A program made the translations under genes and the position numbers. The notes below the pieces were generated by a model, which was not told the DNA's origin, ran no database searches, and saw only the letters and a list, made by a program, of their open reading frames with translations. From Nostoc sp. KVJ20 (GTDB lineage: Bacteria; Cyanobacteriota; Cyanobacteriia; Cyanobacteriales; Nostocaceae), in NCBI RefSeq assembly GCF_001712795.1, contig NZ_KV757658.1, positions 124,001 to 188,000 on the forward strand: a DNA stretch of 64,000 nucleotides, read 5' to 3'. This document shows positions 1 through 8,091 of the stretch, in pieces; position 1 is the stretch's first letter; every line of letters begins with the position of its first letter.

Positions 1-2
1 TT

Positions 3-644
3 GACTTTCTTGGCACCCGTCCATTTGTTGACAGAAACAGAATCGGAATAATTGGAGTTTGTGGTAGCGGAAGCTTTGTTATCAGTGCCGCTAAGATTGA
101 TCCGCGAATGAAAGCTGTTGCCACAGTCAGTATGTATGACATGGGAGCAGCGAGCCGCAATGCGCTTAATCTTTCGCAAACCCTAGAGCAGAGAAAGAAA
201 CTTATAGCTGAGGCTGCGGAGCAGCGTTACGCAGAGTTTACCGGCGGCGAAACCAAATATACGGGCGGGACTGTTCATAAGTTGGATGAAAACACTCATC
301 CTATTCAGCGTGAATTTTATGAATTCTACCGCACTCCGCGAGGTGACTATACCCCAAAGGGAGGGTCGCCGGAACTGACGACGCATCCGACATTGAGCAG
401 TAACACTAAGTTTATGAACTTTTATCCGTTCAATGACATTGAAACGATTTCCCCTCGTCCGATGCTTTTCATTACGGGTGATAAGGCTCACTCAAAAGAG
501 TTTAGTGAGGATGCTTACAAACGCGCAGCCGAACCGAAAGAACTGGTTATTGTTCCGAATGCCGGACACGTTGATTTATACGACAAAACCGATCTGATTC
601 CTTTTGACAAGCTGGAAGGCTTTTTCAAAACGAATCTAAAGTAA
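3..644 (+). CDS. Alpha/beta hydrolase (dienelactone-hydrolase-like), 5' end outside window
   Basis: The reading frame is open from base 3, so the start lies before the window; the first internal ATG is at 108. The visible part has a buried strand followed by GVCGSGSF (nucleophile-elbow type turn) and, near the C-terminus, MLFITGDKAHS and PNAGHVDLYD, which fit the acid and histidine positions of an alpha/beta hydrolase. The family hydrolyses esters, lactones or related bonds in the cytoplasm; the substrate is unknown. It is followed 46 bp later by a lipoprotein gene, then a cupin and an SDR, all on the same strand. This suggests one small-molecule modification operon, probably acquired horizontally. 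Fold assignment fairly sure, substrate not. Confidence 0.75.
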   Translation, partial: DFLGTRPFVDRNRIGIIGVCGSGSFVISAAKIDPRMKAVATVSMYDMGAASRNALNLSQTLEQRKKLIAEAAEQRYAEFTGGETKYTGGTVHKLDENTHPIQREFYEFYRTPRGDYTPKGGSPELTTHPTLSSNTKFMNFYPFNDIETISPRPMLFITGDKAHSKEFSEDAYKRAAEPKELVIVPNAGHVDLYDKTDLIPFDKLEGFFKTNLK

Positions 645-690
645 TCAGGAAGCAGAAACCAAGAAGTCGTTTCACTTTGAAAAAAGACGA

Positions 691-1188
691 ATGAGCAATA
701 TGAAATTCTTAATCGTAATGATGTTTTCAGCAACATTTCTTTTCGGCAGCTCCGTCGGTTGCAGTCAAGACCAATCGGCATTTGCTGGTAATACGAATAT
801 TAATAATCAAAGCAGTAATGCTGCCAACGAGACTAAAGGCAATAAGATAAAGATTAAAATCGGGTCAAAGACTTTCAATGCCACACTCTTTGACAATGCG
901 ACGGCAAACGCTTTCAAAGCGATGCTGCCGTTGACGCTGAAGATGGATGAACTGAACGGCAACGAGAAAAAATATGATTTCTCGAACAATTTGCCGACCG
1001 ACTCTTCCAATCCCAAAACAATCAACAAAGGCGATCTGATGGTTTGGGGAAGCAATACCTTAGTGCTTTTCTATAAAACATTTCCGACGCAATATAGTTA
1101 TACAAAACTCGGACGGATGGACGATCTTTCAGGGCTTGAAGCCGCAGTAGGATCAGGAAACGTAACGGTGACGTTTGAATTGGAGTAA
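691..1188 (+). CDS. Cyclophilin-like fold lipoprotein
   Basis: This is a 165-aa protein with an N-terminal hydrophobic signal ending in a lipobox-like GSSVGC (Cys about residue 24), then a low-complexity N/S/T linker, then a beta-rich domain. KIKIKIGSKTFNATLFDN starts the domain and the C-terminus is NVTVTFELE. This matches the cyclophilin-like domain found in small bacterial exported proteins. Prediction: lipid-anchored, outside the cytoplasmic membrane; ligand unknown. The start at 691 or at Met4 (700) are both possible. It is second in the hydrolase-cupin-SDR operon and its stop lies 19 bp before the next start. Confidence 0.7.
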   Translation: MSNMKFLIVMMFSATFLFGSSVGCSQDQSAFAGNTNINNQSSNAANETKGNKIKIKIGSKTFNATLFDNATANAFKAMLPLTLKMDELNGNEKKYDFSNNLPTDSSNPKTINKGDLMVWGSNTLVLFYKTFPTQYSYTKLGRMDDLSGLEAAVGSGNVTVTFELE

Positions 1189-1207
1189 TCACCGGGAGAA
1201 TAAAATT

Positions 1208-1723
1208 ATGAAAAATATAACAATCGGATTGATATTATGCGCGGCACTTTTTTTAGCCGTTGGATGCAGCAATCAGCAATCGGCTAATACGGAGCAAACA
1301 AAAATGGAAAAGGCGGAAAATAAAACTGAAAACACGATTTTTCCGAAGGGCGAAAAAGCCCCGGCGGAAACTTTTACGGGAACGGTTTATGTGCAGCCAC
1401 TCGCTCCAAAAACCGAAAACAATAATTTTTCAATCGCCAGTGTGACCTTCGAGCCGGGCGCACGGGCAAACTGGCACAACCATCCGGCAGGACAAACTAT
1501 ACTCGTGACGATGGGCAAAGGGCTTTATCAAGAAAAAGGCAAACCCATCAAAACGATTAACAAAGGCGATGTAATTCTTTGCAATCCCGACATTGAACAC
1601 TGGCACGGCGCATCACCCGAATCTCCGATGACGCACGTTGTAATTACCAACTACAAAGGCGACAGTCAGGTGAATTGGCTCAAGCCTGTGACGGACGAGG
1701 AATATAAAGCTGACGCGAAATGA
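1208..1723 (+). CDS. Cupin-domain lipoprotein
   Basis: I use the ATG at 1208 because the peptide from there, MKNITIGLILCAALFLAVGC, is a clean lipoprotein signal with a lipobox Cys at residue 20; the upstream in-frame start at 1175 would spoil it. The rest is a single cupin barrel: WHNHPAGQ gives two metal-binding His, GDVILCNPDIEHWHG gives the second conserved motif with further His. Such cupins near SDRs and hydrolases are often annotated as carboxymuconolactone-decarboxylase-associated; the reaction is unknown here. Export as a lipoprotein matches the preceding gene product. Third gene of the operon, 45 bp before the SDR. Confidence 0.75.
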   Translation: MKNITIGLILCAALFLAVGCSNQQSANTEQTKMEKAENKTENTIFPKGEKAPAETFTGTVYVQPLAPKTENNNFSIASVTFEPGARANWHNHPAGQTILVTMGKGLYQEKGKPIKTINKGDVILCNPDIEHWHGASPESPMTHVVITNYKGDSQVNWLKPVTDEEYKADAK

Positions 1724-1768
1724 CGGCTTTCAGAAATCTTGATTGGAATAAAAGTTAGGAGTTCAAAA

Positions 1769-2539
1769 ATGACAACGAACGAGAATGGAAAGTATACAGG
1801 AAAAGTTGCGTTTGTAACCGGAGCAGCGAACGGCATCGGTCGAGCTACGGCGCTGGCATTTGCCCGTGAGGGCGCTAATGTAGTGGTCGCCGACGTTTCA
1901 GAACAGGGCAATCAAGAAACAGCACACATGATCGAACAACTCGGCTCCCGAGCGATCGCCGTCAAGTGCGATGTGACGCGAACCGAGGACGTAAAGGCAG
2001 CTCTTTCCAAGACCATCGAGGCCTTCGGACGGTTGGACTTTGCCTTTAACAACGCCGGTGTGGAGCAGAAGAATGCAGCAACAGCCCAAATCGAAGAGTC
2101 AGAGTGGGATCGGATCGTCAACATTAACCTGCGCGGCGTTTTTCTGTGCATGAAGTATGAAATTCCGCTGCTACTCAAGCAAGGCGGCGGCGCGATCGTG
2201 AACACATCATCGGGTGCCGGCGTCATAGGTATCAAGGGCGGAGCCGCATACACCGCCGCAAAACACGGCTTGATCGGACTCACCAAGTCGGCAGCTCTCG
2301 ACTACGCCTCGCAGAACATCCGCATCAACGCCGTCTGTCCTGGCTATATCGACACGTCGATGATGGATCGCTTCACCGGCGGCACTCCTGAAGGACGAGA
2401 ACAGGTAATCTCAGAGGAACCGATTGGAAGGATGGGACAGCCCGAAGAGATCGCCAATGCCGTGGTCTGGCTGTGTTCGGATGCGTCTTCCTTTGTTGTC
2501 GGGCACGCCTTGGTCGTTGATGGCGGTCAAACCGTGTAG
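1769..2539 (+). CDS. Short-chain dehydrogenase/reductase (SDR)
   Basis: From the ATG at 1769 (AGGAG ribosome site about 9 bp upstream; the longer ORF from 1739 lacks one) this is a 256-aa classical SDR. Visible motifs: TGAANGIG (NAD(P)-binding turn), NNAG, catalytic Ser in NTSSGAGV, YTAAK (catalytic Tyr and Lys), CPGYIDT and the C-terminal VVDGGQTV. It should catalyse NAD(P)-dependent oxidation or reduction of an alcohol/ketone in the cytoplasm. It ends the operon, with a group II intron remnant starting about 25 bp after its stop. Identification as SDR is safe; substrate cannot be read. Confidence 0.9.
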   Translation: MTTNENGKYTGKVAFVTGAANGIGRATALAFAREGANVVVADVSEQGNQETAHMIEQLGSRAIAVKCDVTRTEDVKAALSKTIEAFGRLDFAFNNAGVEQKNAATAQIEESEWDRIVNINLRGVFLCMKYEIPLLLKQGGGAIVNTSSGAGVIGIKGGAAYTAAKHGLIGLTKSAALDYASQNIRINAVCPGYIDTSMMDRFTGGTPEGREQVISEEPIGRMGQPEEIANAVVWLCSDASSFVVGHALVVDGGQTV

Positions 2540-2564
2540 TGAAATCCCAATTGGCATCACTGTG

Positions 2565-3486
2565 GTCGGGTAGCAGGATTATATCGCTATAATCCCGCCC
2601 CCTCAGAACCGGACTTGCGCCTTGCAACGCATCCGGCTCAAGCAAGTCATAAACTACAAATTGCTCCAGAATGTATTTGCTGATGGCAGTACAGATGTAC
2701 GAGTTGTAGGTTGCCGTAATTGTCACCACCACCCTGAGATTTTGGCTTTTTATGATGAAGATGTAACTCCTCATCATTTAATAGGGATTCCCCGCATACA
2801 GGACAGACATATTGTTGCCTTTGGGCTATCTTCTGCCTACTTTTGATTAATTCGGATTTAGTTTTAGCTTCTTGCCGTTTAATCCAGTAGTCCCTTAATT
2901 TTGGGTCATCGGGTGATGATTTACCTTGTGACTTGAATGTGCCTTTCAATCTTGAACCAAGCAAATTTCAATATATAGGCTCCGGTTTGTTTATTACCAA
3001 AAACCCATCGCTCAAATGGTCTATCAAGATTTAGATTTCCCCAGTATTTAGCCTTACGCCAGCTATCGGATTTATTTCGATGAGTGCGTTTGGCATACAT
3101 TTTCTGTTTCTCATATAACCAGTGGTCAAGAGAATTGAAAATTTTCGAGGCTACTCCAACTCGGAAGTAATTCGCTTGTCCCCGAATAATCGGGTTGAGC
3201 TTTTTAATGACTGCATCTACTGACTTACCTTTACAGTTAAACCTGCCTCAACAAGGATTCATTTACATTCACCCATCCAATCTTTCCTTTGCCCGGTTAC
3301 ATTTTTAGGCTAAATGCTTCCTTGGGCTTTACTTTACTTTCCGCTTCACACACCGCCGTTACCAGTGGTGCATGGGAATGTTAGGAACAGTCTTGGACAC
3401 CAGACTGGAGGAATCGGTTCCTCGCTCATCTTTTGGAAGCTTTATATATAGGGGCTTCCAGCCCTTCGTGCGCCATCGTGTCGCAC
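2565..3486 (-). mobile_element. Group II intron, internally deleted remnant
   Basis: Read on the minus strand the segment begins at 3486 with GTGCGACACG, the usual group II 5' end, followed by typical domain I sequence. It ends near 2565 after a domain V-like hairpin (GAGCCGGATGC paired with GCAAGTCCGGTTC, about 2600-2640) and a domain VI-like stem. Between them only the maturase X and HNH part of the encoded protein is left. A full element would be about 2.4 kb, so about 1.5 kb, including the reverse transcriptase, is missing. It lies directly behind the SDR gene. The exact 3' end is inferred from the consensus AY ending. Confidence 0.75.
2647..3240 (-). pseudogene. Group II intron maturase/HNH protein, C-terminal remnant
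   Basis: Minus-strand translation from 3240 gives a domain X (maturase) stretch including IIRGQANYFRVGVASKIF, LDHWLYEKQKMYAKRTHR and FERWVFGNKQTGAYILKFAW. After a frameshift near 2955 the HNH part follows: SSPDDPKLRDYW, then CPVCGE...LHLHHKKPKSQGG...LVHLYCHQQIHS with the zinc Cys pair and catalytic His. The reverse transcriptase domain is absent and no start codon is left. The protein cannot support mobility of this intron copy. The identity is clear from the family pattern. Confidence 0.8.
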
Positions 3487-3800
3487 CCAAAACGGAAAAA
3501 TTGTACGCGCTTGGAACTGATGCTAACCTCAACGCTATGAAAATCAGTTGTTTTGAGAAGCGATCGCTCTAGTAATAACGTAGCGTGTGCGCGGCGTACA
3601 GGCAAGCAAGCGATTTATGGACGGATGCCTGGAGCGGGGTAAAGCACCTAACAGAAATTGTTGGACTTTATTATTTATTGTTGAACTTTTTTATTCCTCT
3701 ACAGCAGATTGTGTCTAAATGTAACAATCTTAAAAATCTGGACACAATTAATACTCAGTAAATTATAGCTTTGCGCCAAACCTTTTACAATCAATATGTC

Positions 3801-3818
3801 GATATCAAAAATGATATC
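3801..3818. promoter_or_regulatory. Palindromic operator candidate at the start codon
   Basis: GATATCA-AAAA-TGATATC is a perfect 7-bp inverted repeat ending 2 bp before the ATG at 3821, over the expected ribosome-binding position. A second copy with one changed spacer base lies inside the gene at 3965. This placement suggests autorepression by the encoded protein. Confidence 0.5.
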
Positions 3819-3820
3819 AA

Positions 3821-4375
3821 ATGCCTGACCAAAAGTCCCCACCAAGCGAGATGATTCGTGTGCCCGTTCCACTAATTAAGGTGGTTCGGCGACTATCAAA
3901 ACTACATAGGCAGGGTCATACAATTGCCTTGCTGCAAGCCTTAGAGGAATTACTAATAAAATTTGATATCAATAATGATATCGATGTAACGGCAGACAGT
4001 AAATCAGTCAAACAGCTAGAGAAAAAGCTGGAGAAACTGGAATCCCATCTTGCAGATCTTGGCTCCTCGGTGGAAACAAAACTTGAAGCTATCACCAAAA
4101 AGCTGGAGCTAATCGAACGGGCAATCGCCTCTGGGAGATTGGGCAACAACAAGCCGCGAAGACAAGTGCACCCGTACCAACAAACACAAGTTGAATTACA
4201 ACCCAGGACAAACGAAAGTCTTGCCCCAAGACTCGGTGTTAACCCCCAAAGCCTGATTGCTGAAAGAGAAAAACTCAGCGCCAAAGAATTTTTGAGTTGG
4301 TCACGTAACCGCGATCCAATGAGCGTGGGTTGGGAATGGAATGCTCTTGACGAACTGTATCATCCGCTCAGGTGA
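3821..4375 (+). CDS. Plasmid-type DNA-binding/partition-like protein, unknown
   Basis: 184 aa. The N-terminus (MIRVPVPLIKVVRRLSKLHR) resembles the short DNA-contacting starts of ribbon-helix-helix-like plasmid proteins. Residues 65-105 form a coiled coil (QLEKKLEKLESHLADL...KLEAITKKLELIERAI). The C-terminus (LAPRLGVNPQSLI...FLSWSRNRDP...WEWN) looks like a small helix-turn-helix plus tryptophan-rich end seen in cyanobacterial plasmid-associated proteins. Oligomerisation through the coil and binding to the flanking palindromes is an inference. A tyrosine recombinase gene follows on the opposite strand. I do not recognise a named family. Confidence 0.6.
   Translation: MPDQKSPPSEMIRVPVPLIKVVRRLSKLHRQGHTIALLQALEELLIKFDINNDIDVTADSKSVKQLEKKLEKLESHLADLGSSVETKLEAITKKLELIERAIASGRLGNNKPRRQVHPYQQTQVELQPRTNESLAPRLGVNPQSLIAEREKLSAKEFLSWSRNRDPMSVGWEWNALDELYHPLR
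3965..3982. promoter_or_regulatory. Second copy of the palindrome, inside the gene
   Basis: GATATCA-ATAA-TGATATC matches the operator candidate at 3801 in 17 of 18 positions, yet encodes FDINNDID in the gene. Two sites 164 bp apart would suit repression by DNA looping or cooperative binding. Confidence 0.4.
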
Positions 4376-4463
4376 CGCAAGCGTTCACATTTCTGGGCTA
4401 GTGGCGCGATGGGCTACGTGGCGATCGCCGCTAATTTCTAATCGGGGCATATCTTACAAAGTC

Positions 4464-5534
4464 TCAGCGATATCGTTTGAGATTAAGAGAGCTAGCTTCA
4501 TCTTCACCCACGTGTAGATAGTTGTCTATCGTGATTTTCCCTGACGAGTGGCCCAGCGTTTTAGTGATGATGTGAATAGGCGTGTTTTTAGCAGCATGGG
4601 TAGCGTGGCTGTGCCGTAACCAGTGTGGGGAGGGGATGCGACTTAACCCTGCTACTTCAGCAATGGATTTGATGATGCGGCGGATGTGGCGATCGCAAAT
4701 GGGTTCACCCGTTTTTTGGCTTGTGAAAAGCGGCTCGGTTTTGTCTTTAGTATGTTGTCGATTAGCCAAAAGGTATTGGTAAAGTTCTATTGGTATGGGA
4801 ACATCGCGCTCCTTGTCTCCTTTGCCTACCACTTTAATGTAAGGTAGCCCGGACTGATTTGAATGCATGGTAGCCCAGGTTAAACCACTCTCACCTACCC
4901 GAATAGCACCGTAGTAAAAAAGCTCCAGAATTAGTTGGTTGCGTTGCGCTTGTATCTTTTTGTGAGGAGTGGGGGCTTGTTCTACAACTTGTGCAGCTGC
5001 ATCGAATAGGATTTCAATCTCAGTCTCAGTCAGGGTGCGCTCCTTAATCTTTTTGCGCTCCGGAGGTACTTTCAACAACATTGCAGGGTTGGCCCGCAAG
5101 TAGCCTACATCGCAAGCGTAGCGCAGAAAGCTTTTAAGGGAAGCAAGGCGACGGCGGACGGAAGCACGAGCAATTTCCCCTGTTTTCTCTTTTTTAAGTA
5201 GGTGGGCTTTGTAATTGTCCACATCTTCTTTGGTGGTGGTGTGCAGGTTTAAATTATCTAAGTCTGGATAGTCAATGCCTAGTCGCCACTGAACAAAGTG
5301 CATCACGTCATTTCGGTATGCCCGCACAGTTTGCTCTGACTCCCTACTGGTGAGCCAACTAGAAAACAGTTCGCTGGTAGTTTCCGCCCCAGTGATTTTG
5401 GGTGTGCCAGTTGCCTGTACCACCGCTTCGACTGTTGCTTTGATCACCGCTAGTTGTTCCGGTGATAACTGAGCGATCGCCACCCCTAATTCTTCTGTAT
5501 CTACACCTGCGTCTGTACGTGATAACGTCATCAC
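4464..5534 (-). CDS. Tyrosine recombinase / integrase
   Basis: 356 aa. After a variable N-terminus, residues 53-155 form a SAM-like core-binding domain. The catalytic domain shows all expected residues: Arg212 in AIRVGE, Lys238 in VVGKGDKERDVPI, His304 and Arg307 in HWLRHSH, His329 in LGHSS and the nucleophile Tyr339 in DNYLHV. It should cut and rejoin DNA at specific sites through a 3'-phosphotyrosine, as XerC/D and phage or plasmid integrases do. No clear att duplication or tRNA target was seen nearby. It may have mobilised this part of the island or resolve plasmid multimers. The upstream region contains an inverted repeat at 5582. Confidence 0.9.
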   Translation of the reverse strand: MMTLSRTDAGVDTEELGVAIAQLSPEQLAVIKATVEAVVQATGTPKITGAETTSELFSSWLTSRESEQTVRAYRNDVMHFVQWRLGIDYPDLDNLNLHTTTKEDVDNYKAHLLKKEKTGEIARASVRRRLASLKSFLRYACDVGYLRANPAMLLKVPPERKKIKERTLTETEIEILFDAAAQVVEQAPTPHKKIQAQRNQLILELFYYGAIRVGESGLTWATMHSNQSGLPYIKVVGKGDKERDVPIPIELYQYLLANRQHTKDKTEPLFTSQKTGEPICDRHIRRIIKSIAEVAGLSRIPSPHWLRHSHATHAAKNTPIHIITKTLGHSSGKITIDNYLHVGEDEASSLNLKRYR

Positions 5535-5581
5535 ACAGCCTCAAAATAATACGCGGGATGAAGCGGGTTTATCCGCCCCAA

Positions 5582-5617
5582 AAAAATGTCCGATAACGTT
5601 TGTTCCCAGACATTTTT
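5582..5617. promoter_or_regulatory. Inverted repeat upstream of the integrase
   Basis: AAAAATGTC (5582) and GACATTTTT (5609) form a 9-bp perfect inverted repeat 48 bp upstream of the integrase start. The octamer GATAACGT occurs inside it at 5592 and again at 5521. It could be an operator or recombinase binding site; nothing else supports it. Confidence 0.3.
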
Positions 5618-6363
5618 AGTCTCATTCTACTCCCCCTTGCTACTCTACTCACTACTAACAAAAAGGGTTTTGCCAAATTAATTGAAATGTTAACTTGTGT
5701 GAACGCACGAGTCGGTTTTCTGATACTCAAGAGCAAGGGCCTTCATCAGGCACAGTATCCAAAACTACTCTTGGAATAGGCATTCTGACATTAATTCACC
5801 GCCCGTGTTTGTTTCGGAAGCTGATGCTGTTATAGCAAGGGACTGGGGACTGGGTGAAAAGTCTTTTTGTGTCTTAAGTTTTATCATCTGTTAATGTCCT
5901 GACCACCAAGGCTTGTGCTATAGCTTCTTCCCAAACCGCCGCAGATGAACGGGAGCAACTGTTTAGGAGCGCGATGACACGCCCCGCCTTCTTGCGATGG
6001 CGTAACCGCCCGCCGTAGGCGATGATCTCCGGTCGGTCGGAAACCGTCGCACCAATAAAGTGCAGATAATTCTCGTAAAAGCGCAATTTACTTACCTTGG
6101 TACGCCGTAAAATCCATCGTGTCAAGTCTAATTTGTTATTGAAATTCGGAAATCCTTTTTTAGTAAAGGCTACAGGTTTTAGGGGTAGACGGTAATTGCC
6201 AACCCACCCACAGAACCTGTATTTTGAAAATCCCTTGCGCTGCGATGGCACAAAGCGCCTACGGTGGGCGATCGCAACACAATTAGGCTTTGCCTAGAGA
6301 CTGGGATTCTAGAAAATGCCCATAATCTCTTCCTAGATGACAATTAATTGTTAAGTGGACATT
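5618..6363. other. Intergenic, no convincing gene
   Basis: A 125-codon frame on the minus strand (5874-6251) exists, but it has no recognisable motif, a composition unlike its neighbours and consists partly of HIP1-type repeat sequence. I see no RNA gene here. Confidence 0.4.
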
Positions 6364-7584
6364 TTAGGTTGGTGTCAGCGTTAATTCTTCACGCTTGGCG
6401 GAATTGACAATTTTCACCAAATGCTGGTTTAAATAACTTTGGGCCGAAATGTACAGACTTTCCCAAATTTCTGAGTTGCGACAAATTTTAGTCCCCACTG
6501 TATTTCCTGCTGTTTTCTCCGATATCAAGTATTTACGGTAATAGTTAACCCACAGGTGTTGGAGAAAGTTTTCGGCGAATTCGTCAAAAGGAATAATCCA
6601 GTTATAGTCTTGGTCTAGGAATACCCGATAGGATGCAATTATGGGTAGTGCGAGGTCAGTTGGCGCACCAAACCCAAACGAGTACTTGCTATCGGGGAGA
6701 AGGGTAGTTTTGCGTGTATCGATTGATGCTAAATCGTTGACACCCTTTCTTCTGGGGTTGCTGATATGTTCTTGGATTATTTCGTACAGTCTTTGCTCAA
6801 TCCACAGAGCTTTGGGAAGTAGAGGCAATAGAAGAGTTAATCTTTCCCTCTCAGTGTCTGTGATTTGACTAGGGGTGTTCGTACCTGTAGGGTGCTTGCT
6901 TCGTTTATTGCCGTCGGGATTGTATCTATTTCTGTCGAGGCAGTTGATCAGCTTGAACAAGTGGTTAACATTACACTGGGCATTTCTAGGAGCGCCGCTT
7001 TGGTTTTGGTAATAGGCTATTCTAAATTTTCTATCTTCTGCTCTTTCTAACTGGGCTAAATACTGCTTGATAAATTTGTAATCTCCCCTAGCGTTCACTT
7101 TGGAGCGAGAATCTACTGGCGATGTGGTATTTGAGGCGAGGGCTATATCTTTAGCCTCCTCTTCCTGGAGTCCGATGTGGATGGTAACTTTGACTCTGGC
7201 AAGGCTGAGGTCATATTTGTAATTTTTAGCACTTTCAAAAGCTAAAACTGTGTGACCTCCATTGATAATGCCATCGCTACCCCCCTCGCTAGCTTCTAAT
7301 ACTTCTAACTCCAGTTCGGTTTTGTTTTTGCTGGGCTTAACTTTATTGGCTGACAGAACTATTCCACTGTGACGAGAGAAGAATTTTTCTGGTTGAGTCG
7401 TCACAGAGTCAAAGATTTGTCGGTATGTCGCACTTTTGCGGTTAGGTTCCCGGATGTTGGGTTCTAGGGGTAGGTTTGCGGGAAACGTGGCCACATGGGC
7501 GGTGGCGATGATGCAATTGGGGTTTGCATGGAAATAGTTGTCTACTTTAATAATCCAGTTTTTCGGCATGGGTGGTTTCTGCAT
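6364..7584 (-). CDS. AIPR-family abortive-infection protein
   Basis: 406 aa. Residues 68-112 carry the AIPR signature: FFSRHSGIVLSANKV, then after a short gap IINGGHTVLAF (INGGHT at 107-112), followed by the conserved beta strand VKVTIHIG. AIPR proteins are linked to phage abortive infection in other bacteria. The mechanism is not settled, though some members accompany restriction systems. Here it stands alone on the minus strand, 0.5 kb downstream of the DUF1998 helicase operon, so it could be a module of that system or an independent one. Length is shorter than many AIPR proteins (about 550-700 aa), so it may be a compact version. Confidence 0.75.
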   Translation of the reverse strand: MQKPPMPKNWIIKVDNYFHANPNCIIATAHVATFPANLPLEPNIREPNRKSATYRQIFDSVTTQPEKFFSRHSGIVLSANKVKPSKNKTELELEVLEASEGGSDGIINGGHTVLAFESAKNYKYDLSLARVKVTIHIGLQEEEAKDIALASNTTSPVDSRSKVNARGDYKFIKQYLAQLERAEDRKFRIAYYQNQSGAPRNAQCNVNHLFKLINCLDRNRYNPDGNKRSKHPTGTNTPSQITDTERERLTLLLPLLPKALWIEQRLYEIIQEHISNPRRKGVNDLASIDTRKTTLLPDSKYSFGFGAPTDLALPIIASYRVFLDQDYNWIIPFDEFAENFLQHLWVNYYRKYLISEKTAGNTVGTKICRNSEIWESLYISAQSYLNQHLVKIVNSAKREELTLTPT

Positions 7585-7655
7585 CTTAGCGATACATTCT
7601 CAATTATTCTTCTCGTGGGAAGAAGCTCGCGCTTAAAGATTATATTTTGTAATTT

Positions 7656-7769
7656 ATGTCTAAAATTGTTGCAGTTGACTGGCAACGTCTAAACAACTTG
7701 CGGCAGTCCCCATCCGAACGCGAAGTAGAGGTGGATGGCGAAGGAAATTCCGACACTGATAGCGACTAG
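7656..7769 (+). CDS. Possible 37-aa acidic peptide
   Basis: An ATG frame of 38 codons ending with a D/S-rich tail (EVEVDGEGNSDTDSD). It lies in the 0.5-kb gap between the AIPR gene and the helicase operon. No clear ribosome site; coding status uncertain. Confidence 0.2.
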   Translation: MSKIVAVDWQRLNNLRQSPSEREVEVDGEGNSDTDSD

Positions 7770-7938
7770 CTTTTTGGGGAAGGCTTCGGTGGTGTGGGAG
7801 CAGAAAATACTGAGGGTTTTTGAAATTGATCATAAAACAATTGTATTGACCAAAAATAAGCCCTAATGAATTGAGCTAGAGGTTTTCTGGATTGAGGAGT
7901 GAATTTGACGAATAATACAAAGTTTTAAACAGCCCTCT

Positions 7939-8056
7939 AGGGAACTCCAAAAAATAAATTATCCAATTTCTGGACTTCACTACAACTTTCCCTCCCCCTG
8001 CTCCCTGCTCCCTTGCCTTCAGAGCGATGGGATATTTTTTTCTTTGGAAATCCCCT
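7939..8056. repeat. MITE-like element next to the helicase gene
   Basis: About 118 bp with imperfect terminal inverted repeats: AGGGAACTCCAAAAAATAAA at the left and the complement of AGGGGATTTCCAAAGAAAAA at the right, flanked by TA on both sides. This suggests mobilisation by an IS630/Tc1-type transposase. A half copy with a similar left end lies near 43586. Confidence 0.55.
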
Positions 8057-8091
8057 ATTGTGCAACGCCAATTCTTCGCCATCCTCAAATT

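Noticed and set aside
5874..6251. 125-codon minus-strand frame
   Set aside because: No motif, odd composition, partly HIP1-rich intergenic repeat sequence and no ribosome site.
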